NCBI GenBank assembly: GCA_036386515.1 | Contig: DASVVO010000026.1 | Span: 11,065-75,064, forward strand | Direction: 5' to 3' | Source: JAIVJZ01 sp036386515 | GTDB taxonomy: Bacteria; Acidobacteriota; Blastocatellia; Pyrinomonadales; Pyrinomonadaceae | DNA length: 64,000 nt | Part shown: one piece after another, positions 26,311 through 35,510 of the stretch | How positions within the stretch are numbered: position 1 is the first letter of the stretch | Layout of the letters: each line of letters starts with the position of its first letter | Notes under the pieces: model-generated | Seen by the model: only the letters and a program-made list of their open reading frames with translations | Told to the model about the DNA's origin: nothing | Databases searched by the model: none | Translations under genes and position numbers: made by a program

Positions 26311-26374
26311 GAACGCCGCCGAACTCCGCGACCGCGTCAAGTACCTGCGCGAGCGCGAACTGACGATGACCTGA
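26311..26374 (+). repeat. uvrB 3'-end copy 2 (displaced remnant)
   Basis: It encodes AAELRDRVKYLRERELTMT followed by TGA. Compared with copy 1 it has I-to-V, three synonymous or stop-codon changes and a two-base deletion at its 5' edge. It has no start of its own and is not a gene. Confidence 0.85.
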
Positions 26375-26396
26375 GCGAAACGATGAACGCGGAACG

Positions 26397-26433
26397 AAAG
26401 ACGGTTGGGTGTCCGTTGTTCAAGACCGTCTTT
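26397..26433. other. Inverted repeat (possible weak hairpin)
   Basis: AAAGACGGT and ACCGTCTTT form a 9-bp stem with a 19-base loop. There is no U-tract, so terminator function is doubtful. Confidence 0.35.
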
Positions 26434-26460
26434 AGCGGCTCGTGAGACGCAGGCGAACGA

Positions 26461-26494
26461 CTGACACTGACGACTGACAACTGACAACTGACGG
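26461..26494. repeat. Single-arm heptamer run (unit CTGACAA)
   Basis: CTGACACTGACGACTGACAA continues with two more units. No complementary arm lies nearby, unlike the other arrays. Confidence 0.7.
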
Positions 26495-26517
26495 CTTTTC
26501 CTTCATCATTCAAACGT

Positions 26518-28017
26518 ATGTTGAGCAAGTCACAACCGGATGAGATGCAGTCGTATCTCGCCGATGCGAGCAACCTCGCGGGCGGGCACGCGGCGCGCGT
26601 GGTGTTTCCGGAGACGGCGGAGGAAGCGGCGTCGGTGTTGCGCGAGGCTTCCGTCGCGGGCATGGCGGTCACGGTGTCGGGCGCGGGCACGGGCGTGGTG
26701 GGCGGGCGCGTGCCGTTCGGCGACATCGTGTTGGCGACCGATAGGCTGAAGCGCATCGGGGAGATCGTGGGCGGCGCACAGGGCGGGCGCGCGACGGTCG
26801 AGGCGGGCGTGACGCTCGCGGATTTCCGGCGCGCGGTGGAGAGTCGCGGCCTGTTGTATCCGCCCGACCCGACCGAATGGAGTTGCTACATGGGCGGCAC
26901 GGTCGTGACGAACGCCTCCGGCGCGCGCACCTTCAAGTACGGCGCGACGCGTCGTTACATCCGCGGTCTCAAGGTCGCGCTCACGACGGGCGACGTGCTC
27001 TCGCTCGCGCGCGGCGAGGTGTTCGCGGATGCGGAGGGGCGGATGCGGATTCCGCTCGGCGCGGGTCGCCGCACCATCGAGGCGCAACTGCCCGCCTACC
27101 GGATGCCGCGAACGCGTAAGCACGCCGCCGGTTATTACGTCGAGCCGGGGATGGACGCCCTCGACCTCTTCATCGGGAGCGAGGGCACGCTCGGCGTCGT
27201 CGTCGAAATCGAGGCCGCGCTGCTGCCGAAACCGGCGGGCGTCCTGAGCGGCGTCGTCTTCTTTACGGGGGAGGAAAAACTGCTCGCCTTCGTCCGCGCC
27301 GCGCGCGAGGCGTCGCTCGGCACGCGCGCCGCCAACCTGCCCGGCGTGTTGGACGCCCGCGCGCTTGAGTTCTTCGACGCCGAAGCTCTCAACTTTCTAC
27401 GTGAGAAATATCCGGCCATCCCCGCGCAGGCGCGCGGGGCGGTCTTCTTCGAGCAAGAGACGACCGCCGCGACCGAAGAACAACTCATGGACGCGTGGCT
27501 CGCCCTGCTCGAACGACACGACGCTGCGCTCGACGCTTCCTGGTTCGCCACGGACGAGCGCGACCAGGCGCGCCTGCGCGACTTTCGCCACGCGCTGCCC
27601 GTGCTCGTCAACGAATGGCTCGCGCGCCACGGGCAGCGCAAAGTCTCGACCGACATGTCCGTCCCCGACGATGAGTTCGCCGCGATGCTCGGCTTCTATC
27701 AGGAGACCCTGCGCGCGAGCGGCCTGCAATACGTCATCTTCGGCCACATCGGCGACAATCACGTCCACGTCAACATCCTCCCGCGCGACGACGCGCAGGC
27801 CGCCGCCGCGCGCGCCATTTACGGCCGATTCATCACGCGCGCCGTCGCGGTCGGCGGCACGATCTCGGCCGAACACGGCGTCGGCAAGATCAAACGCGAC
27901 TACCTGCGCGCTCTCTACGGCGACGAGCACCTGCGCCGGATGGCCGCTCTCAAACGCGCCTTCGACCCCGCTTGCATCCTCGGCCGCGGCAACATCTTCG
28001 ACGAAAAGTATCTTTAA
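26518..28017 (+). CDS. FAD-binding oxidase, GlcD/D-lactate dehydrogenase type
   Basis: A 499-residue flavoenzyme. The FAD_binding_4 (PCMH) domain is at ~25-210, with VSGAGTGVVGG and MGGTVVTNASGARTFKYGAT. The FAD-oxidase C-terminal domain covers ~240-490 and includes IFGHIGDNHVHVNILP and a C-terminal ISAEHGVGKIKRDYL. Members oxidise glycolate, D-lactate or other 2-hydroxyacids and pass electrons to quinone or a partner Fe-S subunit; no partner gene is adjacent. Its substrate cannot be assigned. Confidence 0.85.
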   Translation: MLSKSQPDEMQSYLADASNLAGGHAARVVFPETAEEAASVLREASVAGMAVTVSGAGTGVVGGRVPFGDIVLATDRLKRIGEIVGGAQGGRATVEAGVTLADFRRAVESRGLLYPPDPTEWSCYMGGTVVTNASGARTFKYGATRRYIRGLKVALTTGDVLSLARGEVFADAEGRMRIPLGAGRRTIEAQLPAYRMPRTRKHAAGYYVEPGMDALDLFIGSEGTLGVVVEIEAALLPKPAGVLSGVVFFTGEEKLLAFVRAAREASLGTRAANLPGVLDARALEFFDAEALNFLREKYPAIPAQARGAVFFEQETTAATEEQLMDAWLALLERHDAALDASWFATDERDQARLRDFRHALPVLVNEWLARHGQRKVSTDMSVPDDEFAAMLGFYQETLRASGLQYVIFGHIGDNHVHVNILPRDDAQAAAARAIYGRFITRAVAVGGTISAEHGVGKIKRDYLRALYGDEHLRRMAALKRAFDPACILGRGNIFDEKYL

Positions 28018-28025
28018 GGGACACC

Positions 28026-28099
28026 GGGTTAAAGGGTAAAGGGGAAGGGGCAAGGGTGAATTTTACCTTTACCCTTTACCCTTTACCCTTTACCCTTTC
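28026..28099. repeat. Inverted array (unit GGTAAAG/GGGTAAA)
   Basis: The left arm is TTAAAGGGTAAAGGGGAAGG; the right arm is the TTTACCC run. The loop is very short. The array ends six bases before the aroC start. Confidence 0.9.
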
Positions 28100-28104
28100 A
28101 GTCT

Positions 28105-29280
28105 ATGTTTCATTTCACCACCGCCGGAGAATCTCACGGGCGCGCGCTCATTGCGATAGTAGAAGGCATGCCTGCGGGCGTGCCGGTTGAGGTCGGCGCG
28201 ATCAACCGCGAACTGGAGCGGCGGCAAAGGGGCTACGGGCGCGGCGGGCGGATGAAGATCGAGCAGGATCGGGCGGAGATTCTGAGCGGCGTCCGGCACG
28301 GGCTGACGCTCGGTTCGCCCGTCGCTTTGATGATCGAGAATAAGGATTGGAAGAACTGGACGGAGGTCATGTCGGCCGAGGCGCGCGCCGGAGAAAACGC
28401 GCCGGAGAAAGCGCGCCGCGTGAAGCGTCCGCGACCGGGTCATGCAGACCTCGCGGGCGGTTTGAAGTACGGCGCGCGTGATCTGCGCGATGTGCTCGAA
28501 CGCGCGTCGGCGCGCGAGACGGCGGCGCGCGTCGGGGCGGGCGCACTGGCAAAACAATTGCTCGCCGCGTTTCGAGTGGAGATACTGAGCCACGTCGTCG
28601 CGCTCGGCGGCCTGCCCGCCACGCCGCTCTGCTTGCCGTGGGAAGAGATCGCGGCCATCCCCGAAGACGCGCCGCTACGCTGCGGCGACGCGGGCGTACA
28701 GGCGCGGATGGTCGAGTTGATCGACGAGCGGCGGCGCGAGGGCGACACGCTCGGCGGCATCTTCGAGGTGGTGGCGCGCGGCGTCGTCGCGGGGTTGGGG
28801 GCGCACACCTCCTGGGAGGAGAAGTTGGACGGGCGGCTGGCGCAGGCGTTGATGTCTATCCCGGCGGTGAAGGCCGTCGCGGTCGGCGCGGGCGTGGAGG
28901 CGAGCGCGCTCGCCGGGTCGGCCGTCCACGACGAGATCAATTACGACCGGGCGGCGCGCGCCTTCACGCGCCCGACGAACCGCGCCGGCGGGTTGGAGGG
29001 CGGCATCACGAACGGCGAAGAGTTGCGCGTGCAGGGGTTTCTCAAGCCGATCTCGACGCTCAGGCGCGCGCTCCGCTCCGTCGATATCGACACGAAAGAG
29101 GAAGAGGCCGCCGCCTTCGAGCGTTCCGACGTGACGGCCGTGCCGGCGGCGGGCGTCATCGGCGAAGCGATGGTCGCGCTCGTGCTCGCGCGCGCCATGC
29201 GCGAGAAGTTCGGCGGCGACAGTCTCGCCGAGATGCGCCGCAACTTCGACGGCTATTGCGAGCAGGTGCGCGATTATTGA
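28105..29280 (+). CDS. aroC: Chorismate synthase
   Basis: A 391-residue AroC, which converts EPSP to chorismate using reduced FMN. Signatures seen are FHFTTAGESHGRALIAIVEG at the N-terminus, the Arg-rich RRQRGYGRGGRMKIE, and RPGHADLAGGLKYGARD. The start ATG has no Shine-Dalgarno because a repeat array abuts it. It converges with the DUF1206 gene, eight bases away. Confidence 0.97.
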   Translation: MFHFTTAGESHGRALIAIVEGMPAGVPVEVGAINRELERRQRGYGRGGRMKIEQDRAEILSGVRHGLTLGSPVALMIENKDWKNWTEVMSAEARAGENAPEKARRVKRPRPGHADLAGGLKYGARDLRDVLERASARETAARVGAGALAKQLLAAFRVEILSHVVALGGLPATPLCLPWEEIAAIPEDAPLRCGDAGVQARMVELIDERRREGDTLGGIFEVVARGVVAGLGAHTSWEEKLDGRLAQALMSIPAVKAVAVGAGVEASALAGSAVHDEINYDRAARAFTRPTNRAGGLEGGITNGEELRVQGFLKPISTLRRALRSVDIDTKEEEAAAFERSDVTAVPAAGVIGEAMVALVLARAMREKFGGDSLAEMRRNFDGYCEQVRDY

Positions 29281-29288
29281 TGAAGTTT

Positions 29289-30149
29289 TTATGACCCGGC
29301 GATGCGGCGGTAGCGCGCTTCGATGAGCATGTAGAGGCCGTAGGCGACGAGGCCGAGGGCGACGAGGCCGAGCAGCCATTTGCCGTAGGATTGTTGGATG
29401 AGAAGTTGGAGCGCGCCGTCCAGTCCCTTCGCCTCCGAGGAGTCGTAGTGCAACGCGGCTTGAATGAGGAAGCCGCCGACGATCAGGAAGACGATGCCGC
29501 GCGCGATGAAACCGAAACGCCCGCTGCGCATCGCCCACCACTTGCCGCGCTCGCTCATCTCGCCGAGTTTCAGCCGCTTGCGAAACTTCTCCGTGTAGCC
29601 CTTGTAACACTGGTAGAGGCCGTAACCGATCACGGCGAGGCCGCCGAGCACGACCAGCCAGTTGCCGAAAGGAAACTCCATCACGCGCGCCGTCCACGAT
29701 TCCGCCGCGCCCGGCTTGCCGTCCTCTTCAGCGCCGAAGACGATGCGCGCCGCCGAATAGGCGAGACCGGCATAGACGAGTCCGCTGCCGGTGTAGCCGA
29801 GGCGCAGGGCGATGCCTTTGGCGTCCGTCCCTTTATCGTCGGCGTCCGTGATTGCCTGCACCCAACGCCAGATGACGTAGGCGACGAGGCCGAAGGCGAC
29901 GATGCCGAGCATCACCCGGCCGAACGGCTGCCGCGCGATTGAACGCATCGCGCCCTGCGTGCCCGTCGCCTCGCCGCCCATGCCCGCCGCCGCCAGCGTC
30001 GCCAGCGCGCCCACCACGATGTAGACGACGCCCTTCGCCGCGTAACCGAAACGCGCGAGGCGTTCCACCCACGGGTGCTTGCCCACTTTCTCCGCGACTT
30101 CGTCCGCCGCCTCTTTCACATCTTCGATTGCCGAATCTGTCTCACCCAT
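29289..30149 (-). CDS. DUF1206 membrane protein
   Basis: A 286-residue protein with three tandem copies of a two-helix unit at about 30-100, 115-190 and 205-280, each opening with a phrase such as FGYAAKGVVYIVVGALA, LGYTGSGLVYAGLA or FGFIARGIVFLIVGG. This is the DUF1206 triple repeat, with six membrane helices in all. The family's function is unknown. It lies convergent to aroC. Confidence 0.9.
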   Translation of the reverse strand: MGETDSAIEDVKEAADEVAEKVGKHPWVERLARFGYAAKGVVYIVVGALATLAAAGMGGEATGTQGAMRSIARQPFGRVMLGIVAFGLVAYVIWRWVQAITDADDKGTDAKGIALRLGYTGSGLVYAGLAYSAARIVFGAEEDGKPGAAESWTARVMEFPFGNWLVVLGGLAVIGYGLYQCYKGYTEKFRKRLKLGEMSERGKWWAMRSGRFGFIARGIVFLIVGGFLIQAALHYDSSEAKGLDGALQLLIQQSYGKWLLGLVALGLVAYGLYMLIEARYRRIAGS

Positions 30150-30434
30150 TGATTCTTAAACCCATCTCCCACGCGTCAATTTAGTGAAACCGATGCTAAC
30201 ACCGATCCGAATGCCCTTGAAAGATGAAACGACAACCCACGCCGCCGCGACCTCGCAAGCGACCCTTCGTGACGGACGCGACCTCCACGCCAACGCTCAG
30301 ACTCCGCCTCTTGCCCGGCGCACGCTTTGTCAACTACAGTGCATGCGGTCGCTTTAGGTTACATACGCTCTCGCGGGATTCGTCGCAGGCAGAGGATTTC
30401 ACTCAGCCCGTCGCGCCAGTCCCGTCCAATTCTC

Positions 30435-31172
30435 ATGACGCAGATATGGGTCGCGCCGCCGCCGGACACGCTCCTCGCCGACGGCGAGGTTCATCTCTGG
30501 CGCGCGTCCCTGGCGCAAACGCCGGACGCCCTGCGCCGCCTCCATTCGACGCTCGCTCCCGATGAAGCCGCCAGGGCCGCGCGCTATCATTTCCCGCGCG
30601 ACCGCGACCACTACATCGCCGCGCGCGGTCTGCTCCGCCACCTCCTCGGCCGCTATCTCGCGCAGCCGCCACACACCTTGCAATTCGCTTACGGCGCATA
30701 CGGCAAGCCCTCGCTCGACGGCGCGCCCGCCTTTGCCGCCGATGTGCGTTTCAACCTCTCACACTCGCACGAACTCGCCCTCTACGCCTTCGCGCGCGGG
30801 CGCGAGGTCGGCGTTGACATCGAACACATCCGCGCCGACTTCGCGGGCGACGACATCGCCGCGCGCTTCTTCTCCGCGCGCGAGGTGAGCATGTTGCGCG
30901 CGCTCCCCGCGCGGGCGCGCACCGTGGCCTTCTTCAACTGCTGGACGCGCAAAGAGGCTTACATCAAGGCCAGAGGCGAAGGTCTCTCGCACCCGCTCGA
31001 TCAATTCGACGTGAGCCTCACACCGGGCGAACCCGCCGCGCTCCTCGGCACGCGCGGCGACCCGCGCGAACTCACCCGCTGGTCGCTTTGCGCCCTCGAC
31101 GCGGGCGAAGCCTACGCCGCCGCCGTCGTCGTTCAAGGCACGGACTACGCGTTGCGCTTCTGGCAGTTATGA
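30435..31172 (+). CDS. Sfp-type 4'-phosphopantetheinyl transferase
   Basis: A 245-residue protein of the larger Sfp/AcpT class. The magnesium-binding motif GVDIEHIR (D128, E130) and the second motif FFNCWTRKEAYIKARGEGL (E174, K178) are both clear. It loads the phosphopantetheine arm from CoA onto carrier domains of fatty acid, polyketide or peptide synthetases. ATG at 30435 starts the conserved N-terminus MTQIWVAPP; an upstream extension in the same frame is unlikely. No synthetase gene is in the window. Confidence 0.92.
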   Translation: MTQIWVAPPPDTLLADGEVHLWRASLAQTPDALRRLHSTLAPDEAARAARYHFPRDRDHYIAARGLLRHLLGRYLAQPPHTLQFAYGAYGKPSLDGAPAFAADVRFNLSHSHELALYAFARGREVGVDIEHIRADFAGDDIAARFFSAREVSMLRALPARARTVAFFNCWTRKEAYIKARGEGLSHPLDQFDVSLTPGEPAALLGTRGDPRELTRWSLCALDAGEAYAAAVVVQGTDYALRFWQL

Positions 31173-31221
31173 TTCTTCGATAGACCGCATGTAAATACAC
31201 CTTGTCCGCACGGAGGCCGGT

Positions 31222-31698
31222 ATGCAGGATGATTCGACGCCGCAGTCCACTTCGCCCGATGGGACGATCAGGGTTGAGTTCGATGTCGAGACGGGGCGGA
31301 TGTCGCACGAGATTCAACGGCCGCGCGTGTTGAGCCTGCCGGGCGGCGAGGTGCTGGTTGATTTGTGGGGGACGCAGTGGGACGCGTCGGCGCAGTTCGA
31401 GGAACCGGGCACGGTACGCTTGTCGCTGCGCTGCTATCCCGGCGAGAAGCCGGGCTTTGTGGTGACGATTGACGCGCGGGCGCGCACCTTTTGTTTTGCG
31501 GCTGCTCCCGGCGAGCCGCACCCGCTCGCGAGTTTCAGGAAGTTGATCAAACGAAAGCACGCGGGGCAGGAACCTGACGTGCCCGCTCAAACGGGCGAGC
31601 CGCCGCATCAAACCACGTCGATGTTTTTGTATGCGCTGTTGATGTTTGCGATTATTTTCGGCGTCCTGTACGCGCTCGGCGTCGGGTGGTTCGGTTAA
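31222..31698 (+). CDS. Hypothetical tail-anchored membrane protein
   Basis: A 158-residue protein that I do not recognise. Residues 1-100 form a soluble, beta-rich domain, a polar linker follows, and a C-terminal membrane helix (about 133-155, MFLYALLMFAIIFGVLYALG) ends near the C-terminus, so the domain is probably cytoplasmic. GGAGG lies just upstream of the ATG. It is about 110 bp before def, with which it may be co-expressed. Confidence 0.7.
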   Translation: MQDDSTPQSTSPDGTIRVEFDVETGRMSHEIQRPRVLSLPGGEVLVDLWGTQWDASAQFEEPGTVRLSLRCYPGEKPGFVVTIDARARTFCFAAAPGEPHPLASFRKLIKRKHAGQEPDVPAQTGEPPHQTTSMFLYALLMFAIIFGVLYALGVGWFG

Positions 31699-31811
31699 GG
31701 CTTTGGCAAGGGGGCGCGAGTTACCGTAAAATCAGTAGCGTCGGTTCGCGCTCGGCGGGTCGAGCGCGTGGGAGCGAGAATATTTCCGGCGACCAGAGGA
31801 AGAAGACGTAA

Positions 31812-32324
31812 ATGGCTTTATTGGAGATCATGACTTATCCGAACCCGGTGCTTGAGACGCCGGGCGAGCCGGTGACGGTGTTTGACGACGAGTTGCGAAA
31901 GTTGGTCGCGGACATGTTCGAGACGATGGACGCGGCTTCGGGCGTGGGGCTGGCCGCGCCGCAGGTGGGCGTGTCGCGGCGTCTGTTCGTGATGGATTGT
32001 TCGGGCGGGCGCGACCCGCAGCAGCGCGTCGTGTTGATTAACCCGGAGGTGCTCAGCATCGAGGGCGAGCAGAGCGGCGACGAGGGATGCCTATCGTTCC
32101 CCGGCATCTTCTTTCCGGTCAAGCGCAGTTTGCGCGCCGTCGTGCGGGCGCAGGACGTGCGCGGCGAGACGTTTGAACTCGACGGGATGAATTTAACCGC
32201 GCGCTGCATGTTGCACGAAACCGACCACTGCGACGGCATCGTCTTCATCGACCACACGACCGTGCTCAAGCGCGAGATGGTGAAACGCAGGATGCGTCGG
32301 CTGGCGAAGATGGCGAAGATGTAA
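31812..32324 (+). CDS. def: Peptide deformylase
   Basis: A 170-residue deformylase removing the N-formyl group from new proteins. All three motifs are present: GVGLAAPQVG (44-53), EGCLS with metal ligand C93, and HETDH with H135, E136 and H139. Fmt, which adds the formyl group, is encoded about 3 kb downstream on the same strand. Confidence 0.95.
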   Translation: MALLEIMTYPNPVLETPGEPVTVFDDELRKLVADMFETMDAASGVGLAAPQVGVSRRLFVMDCSGGRDPQQRVVLINPEVLSIEGEQSGDEGCLSFPGIFFPVKRSLRAVVRAQDVRGETFELDGMNLTARCMLHETDHCDGIVFIDHTTVLKREMVKRRMRRLAKMAKM

Positions 32325-32347
32325 GGCTCTGTTAAGGAGTTTGAAAA

Positions 32348-32605
32348 GTCCTGTCGGGACGATTGCCGATAGCCCGGCGATTTATCGCCGGGGAAGAAGT
32401 CGAAGGATGATGCGTGAGTCCCGTAGGGACGGTTGAAAGTCACACTTTCAACCGTCCCTACGGGACTCTGTTTATTACTACTACTATTATATTCCCGGCA
32501 CTCAAGTGCCGGGCTATTAGCAATCGTCCCTCCGGGACTCGCCCGTGAAGCCTTAACTTTCTCGGCCATGAATCGCCGGGGGACTATCAAACGTCACTAC
32601 GGGAC
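32348..32605. repeat. REP-like nested palindrome cluster
   Basis: The 381-bp gap between def and the aldehyde dehydrogenase gene contains four related units built on GTCCCGTAGGGACG-type heads and CCCGGCGAT...ATCGCCGGG hairpins. In order they are: 32348-32393 forward; 32418-32466, a perfect 23-bp hairpin with a three-base loop; 32494-32538 inverted; and 32567-32605 inverted and degenerate. The layout resembles bacterial REP/BIME clusters, which are often spread by REP-associated transposases; none is encoded here. Confidence 0.85.
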
Positions 32606-32705
32606 TTAGCGCGGAATTCAACTCGGACTCATCGTTTCATGTTCGGGTTGTGATAACATTCGCGGGTCAATCAACACCACAATATTTATCCGATAGGAGC
32701 GACGC

Positions 32706-34298
32706 ATGCACGGCGAATTTCGTAACGAAGCGTTTACAGATTTCAGCAGGGAAGAGAACGCGCAATTGATGCGCGCGGCGATCGAGAAAGTTCGGGGCGA
32801 GTTGGGACGCGAGTATCCGCTCGTCATCGGCGGCGAGCGCATCGAGACGGGCAACACTTTTGACAGCATCAATCCCGCGAAGAAGACCGAGGTGGTCGGG
32901 CGTTTTCAGAAGGCGACCACGGAACTGGCGCGCCGCGCGGTCGAAACAGCGGACGAGACGTTTCGGAGTTGGGCGCGCACGCCGGCCGAGGAACGCGCGG
33001 AAATACTGTTTCGGGTCGCGGCCATCTTGCGCGAGCGGCGGCACGAGTTGTCGGCGTGGATGATCTTCGAGGTCGGGAAGACGTGGGCGGAGGCCGACGG
33101 CGACACGGCCGAAGCGATTGACTTCTGCGAGTTCTACGCGCGCGAGATGCTGCGCTACAGCGCGCCGCAGCCCATCGTCGCGCTCGAAGGCGAAGCGAAC
33201 CGCTTGCAGTACATCCCGCTCGGCGTCGGCGTCGTGATTCCGCCGTGGAACTTTCCGCTCGCGATCATGGCGGGCATGACGGTCGCCTCCTGGGTGACGG
33301 GCAACACGGTCGTCTTGAAGCCTTCGTCGGACGCGCCGACCATCGCCTACAAGTTTTTCGAGATACTCGAAGAGGCGGGACTGCCCGCCGGGGTCGTCAA
33401 CTTCATGACGGGTTCGGGCGCGGAGGTGGGCGACGTGGTGGTTGACCACCCGCGCACGCGCTACGTCGCCTTCACCGGCTCGAAGGAGATCGGCCTGCGC
33501 ATCAACGAGCGCGCCGCGAAACACCAGGAGGGACAGGTCTGGATCAAGCGCGTCGTCGCGGAGATGGGCGGCAAGGATGCGATCATCGTTGACGCCGACA
33601 CGGATTTGGACGAGGCGGCGACGGGCGTGGTGCAGTCGGCCTTCGGCTTTCAGGGTCAGAAGTGCTCGGCCTGTTCGCGCGCCATCATCCACGCGGATGT
33701 CTACGACGAGATGCTTGAGCGCATCGCCGCGCGCACCGAGAAACTCAAACTCGGCGACCCGACCGAGGGCGCGACGAACCTCAGCGCGGTGATCAACCAG
33801 AAGGCTTTCAAGACCATCGGCGAGTACATCGAAAAGGGCACGAAGGACGGCGGGCGCGTCATCGCGGGCGGCGGCACGGACGGCGAAGCGGGCTTCTACA
33901 TCGAGCCGACCGTCATCGCCGACGTGAAGCCGGGCGACCGCATCGAGCAGGAAGAAATCTTCGGCCCCGTGCTCGCCGTCATCAAAGCGCAGGACTTCGA
34001 CGACGCGCTCAGGATCGCAAACGATACCGAGTATGGCCTGACCGGCGCGGTCTATACGAACGACGCGGAGAAGTTGGAGCGCGCGAAGCGCGAGTTCCAC
34101 GTCGGCAATCTCTATCTCAACCGCAAGTGTACGGGCGCGCTCGTCGGCGTCCATCCCTTCGGCGGCTTCAACATGTCGGGCACGGACTCGAAGGCGGGCG
34201 GGCGCGATTACCTCGGTCTCTTCATGCAGGCGAAAGTCTGGGCGGAGAAGGTGCGCGCCGGAGGCGAGAACGCCAAAGAGAAACGCACCGCCATCTAA
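32706..34298 (+). CDS. pruA: 1-pyrroline-5-carboxylate (glutamate semialdehyde) dehydrogenase
   Basis: A 530-residue aldehyde dehydrogenase of the P5C dehydrogenase type. Motifs are VVIPPWNFPLAI, TGSKEIGLRI, the general base E286 in VVAEMGGKDA and the nucleophile C320 in GFQGQKCSACSR. The C-terminal NRKCTGALVGVHPFGGFNMSG phrase marks the PutA/RocA branch. It oxidises glutamate semialdehyde to glutamate with NAD, the second step of proline catabolism. AGGAG precedes the ATG. No proline dehydrogenase gene is adjacent. Confidence 0.9.
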   Translation: MHGEFRNEAFTDFSREENAQLMRAAIEKVRGELGREYPLVIGGERIETGNTFDSINPAKKTEVVGRFQKATTELARRAVETADETFRSWARTPAEERAEILFRVAAILRERRHELSAWMIFEVGKTWAEADGDTAEAIDFCEFYAREMLRYSAPQPIVALEGEANRLQYIPLGVGVVIPPWNFPLAIMAGMTVASWVTGNTVVLKPSSDAPTIAYKFFEILEEAGLPAGVVNFMTGSGAEVGDVVVDHPRTRYVAFTGSKEIGLRINERAAKHQEGQVWIKRVVAEMGGKDAIIVDADTDLDEAATGVVQSAFGFQGQKCSACSRAIIHADVYDEMLERIAARTEKLKLGDPTEGATNLSAVINQKAFKTIGEYIEKGTKDGGRVIAGGGTDGEAGFYIEPTVIADVKPGDRIEQEEIFGPVLAVIKAQDFDDALRIANDTEYGLTGAVYTNDAEKLERAKREFHVGNLYLNRKCTGALVGVHPFGGFNMSGTDSKAGGRDYLGLFMQAKVWAEKVRAGGENAKEKRTAI

Positions 34299-34325
34299 GC
34301 GCGCGTTTCAAAAATCCGTCCTCTC

Positions 34326-34408
34326 ATCTTTGCGCCTTTGCGCCTTCGCGCGAGACTTAATAGTTGCCGAACAATAAACTCACGCAAAGGCGCAAAGGCG
34401 CAAAGAAT
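34326..34408. repeat. Inverted octamer array (unit CGCAAAGG)
   Basis: The left arm is CTTTGCGCCTTTGCGCC and the right arm GCAAAGGCGCAAAGGCG. The polarity is opposite to most arrays, as the pyrimidine-rich arm comes first. Confidence 0.85.
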
Positions 34409-34480
34409 TAAGTTAAGTTGTAATTTGGAAACGCACAGACTTTCACGACAGATTAACCTGACCGGAGAAGAATAAAGATT

Positions 34481-35443
34481 ATGCGACTTCGTCATTCCCC
34501 CATCCGCGCGACGCTCGTGACGTTGGCGGCGTTCGTGTTTTCGATTTCACTGGCGGGCAATTTTGAAAGGGCGCGGGCGCAGCAGCGTGCGGCGGGCGCG
34601 CCGGATGTGGTCGTCTTCGCCGTCACGGGGCGCGCCGACACCGAGTTCGCCTTCGAGCCGATTGCCACTTACCGGCGCGGGATTTTTGCCGGTTCGATCA
34701 CGGGCGAGTCGAGTTCGGCCGAACTCACGAGCTTCGCCAAAAACTATTATCGCGCGGGTCAACGCTACCGTCTCATCTGGGGCGGCGCGGAGGCGGGCGC
34801 GCTCGTCGCCAAACAGTCGCAGCAGGAGAGCGATTGTGCGAAGGCCGCCGCCACCGCCGACGTACAGACGGATGTGCAACTCGGCGGCAATCGCATGGCG
34901 CTGGCGACCAACTCGCCGAAACTCGGCCTCGCCAAGCCCTCGCGCCGCGCGCCGACCGACGACGAACGCGCGCAGGTCAAGGCGCACGTCGAAAGGATTT
35001 TCCGCGAGAAGGGCGTGCCCGCGCGCGCCCTCTCCAGGTTGCAGACGATCAACCTGACGGCCACCGACCTGAACAACGACGGCACGGCCGAGTTGATCGG
35101 CACCTACTCTGTCCGGCGCGACGGGACGGCAATTCTCATAGACCAGTTGTTCGTGCTGGCCGAACCTGCGACAACGTCGGCGGGCGACATGAAGATCGGC
35201 GTCGCGCGCCACCGGCAAATCAAAGGCACGGACTTCAGCGACCCGGAATCGTTGGAGAGCGTCGGCCAGAACGCGTTCCAGACGGAAATACTGATCGACC
35301 AACTCGACGTGAACGGCGACGGCACGGGCGAGGTCTTCACCATCAGCTACAGCTTCGAGGGGACGAACTACGCGATCTATCAGAAGGGCGCGAAGGGGTG
35401 GGCGCGCGTTAAGGAGTTTTACAACTACAGGTGCGCGTATTGA
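34481..35443 (+). CDS. Secreted protein with two EF-hand-like Asp/Asn loops
   Basis: A 320-residue exported protein of unknown function. The signal peptide (about 8-33) ends in GNFERARAQQ, nearly identical to that of the HEAT protein at 19132. The C-terminal half carries two calcium-loop-like repeats, TDLNNDGTAELIG and LDVNGDGTGEVFT, spaced as in beta-propeller/VCBS-type proteins. GGAG lies upstream of the ATG. No partner is obvious; fmt follows 67 bp downstream. Confidence 0.7.
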   Translation: MRLRHSPIRATLVTLAAFVFSISLAGNFERARAQQRAAGAPDVVVFAVTGRADTEFAFEPIATYRRGIFAGSITGESSSAELTSFAKNYYRAGQRYRLIWGGAEAGALVAKQSQQESDCAKAAATADVQTDVQLGGNRMALATNSPKLGLAKPSRRAPTDDERAQVKAHVERIFREKGVPARALSRLQTINLTATDLNNDGTAELIGTYSVRRDGTAILIDQLFVLAEPATTSAGDMKIGVARHRQIKGTDFSDPESLESVGQNAFQTEILIDQLDVNGDGTGEVFTISYSFEGTNYAIYQKGAKGWARVKEFYNYRCAY

Positions 35444-35510
35444 TCCGGCCGGAGCGCGCCCCTTCGACGCGCTCCCGAAGCGGTCGCCCCCGTCTGATTC
35501 TCTCTCAACT

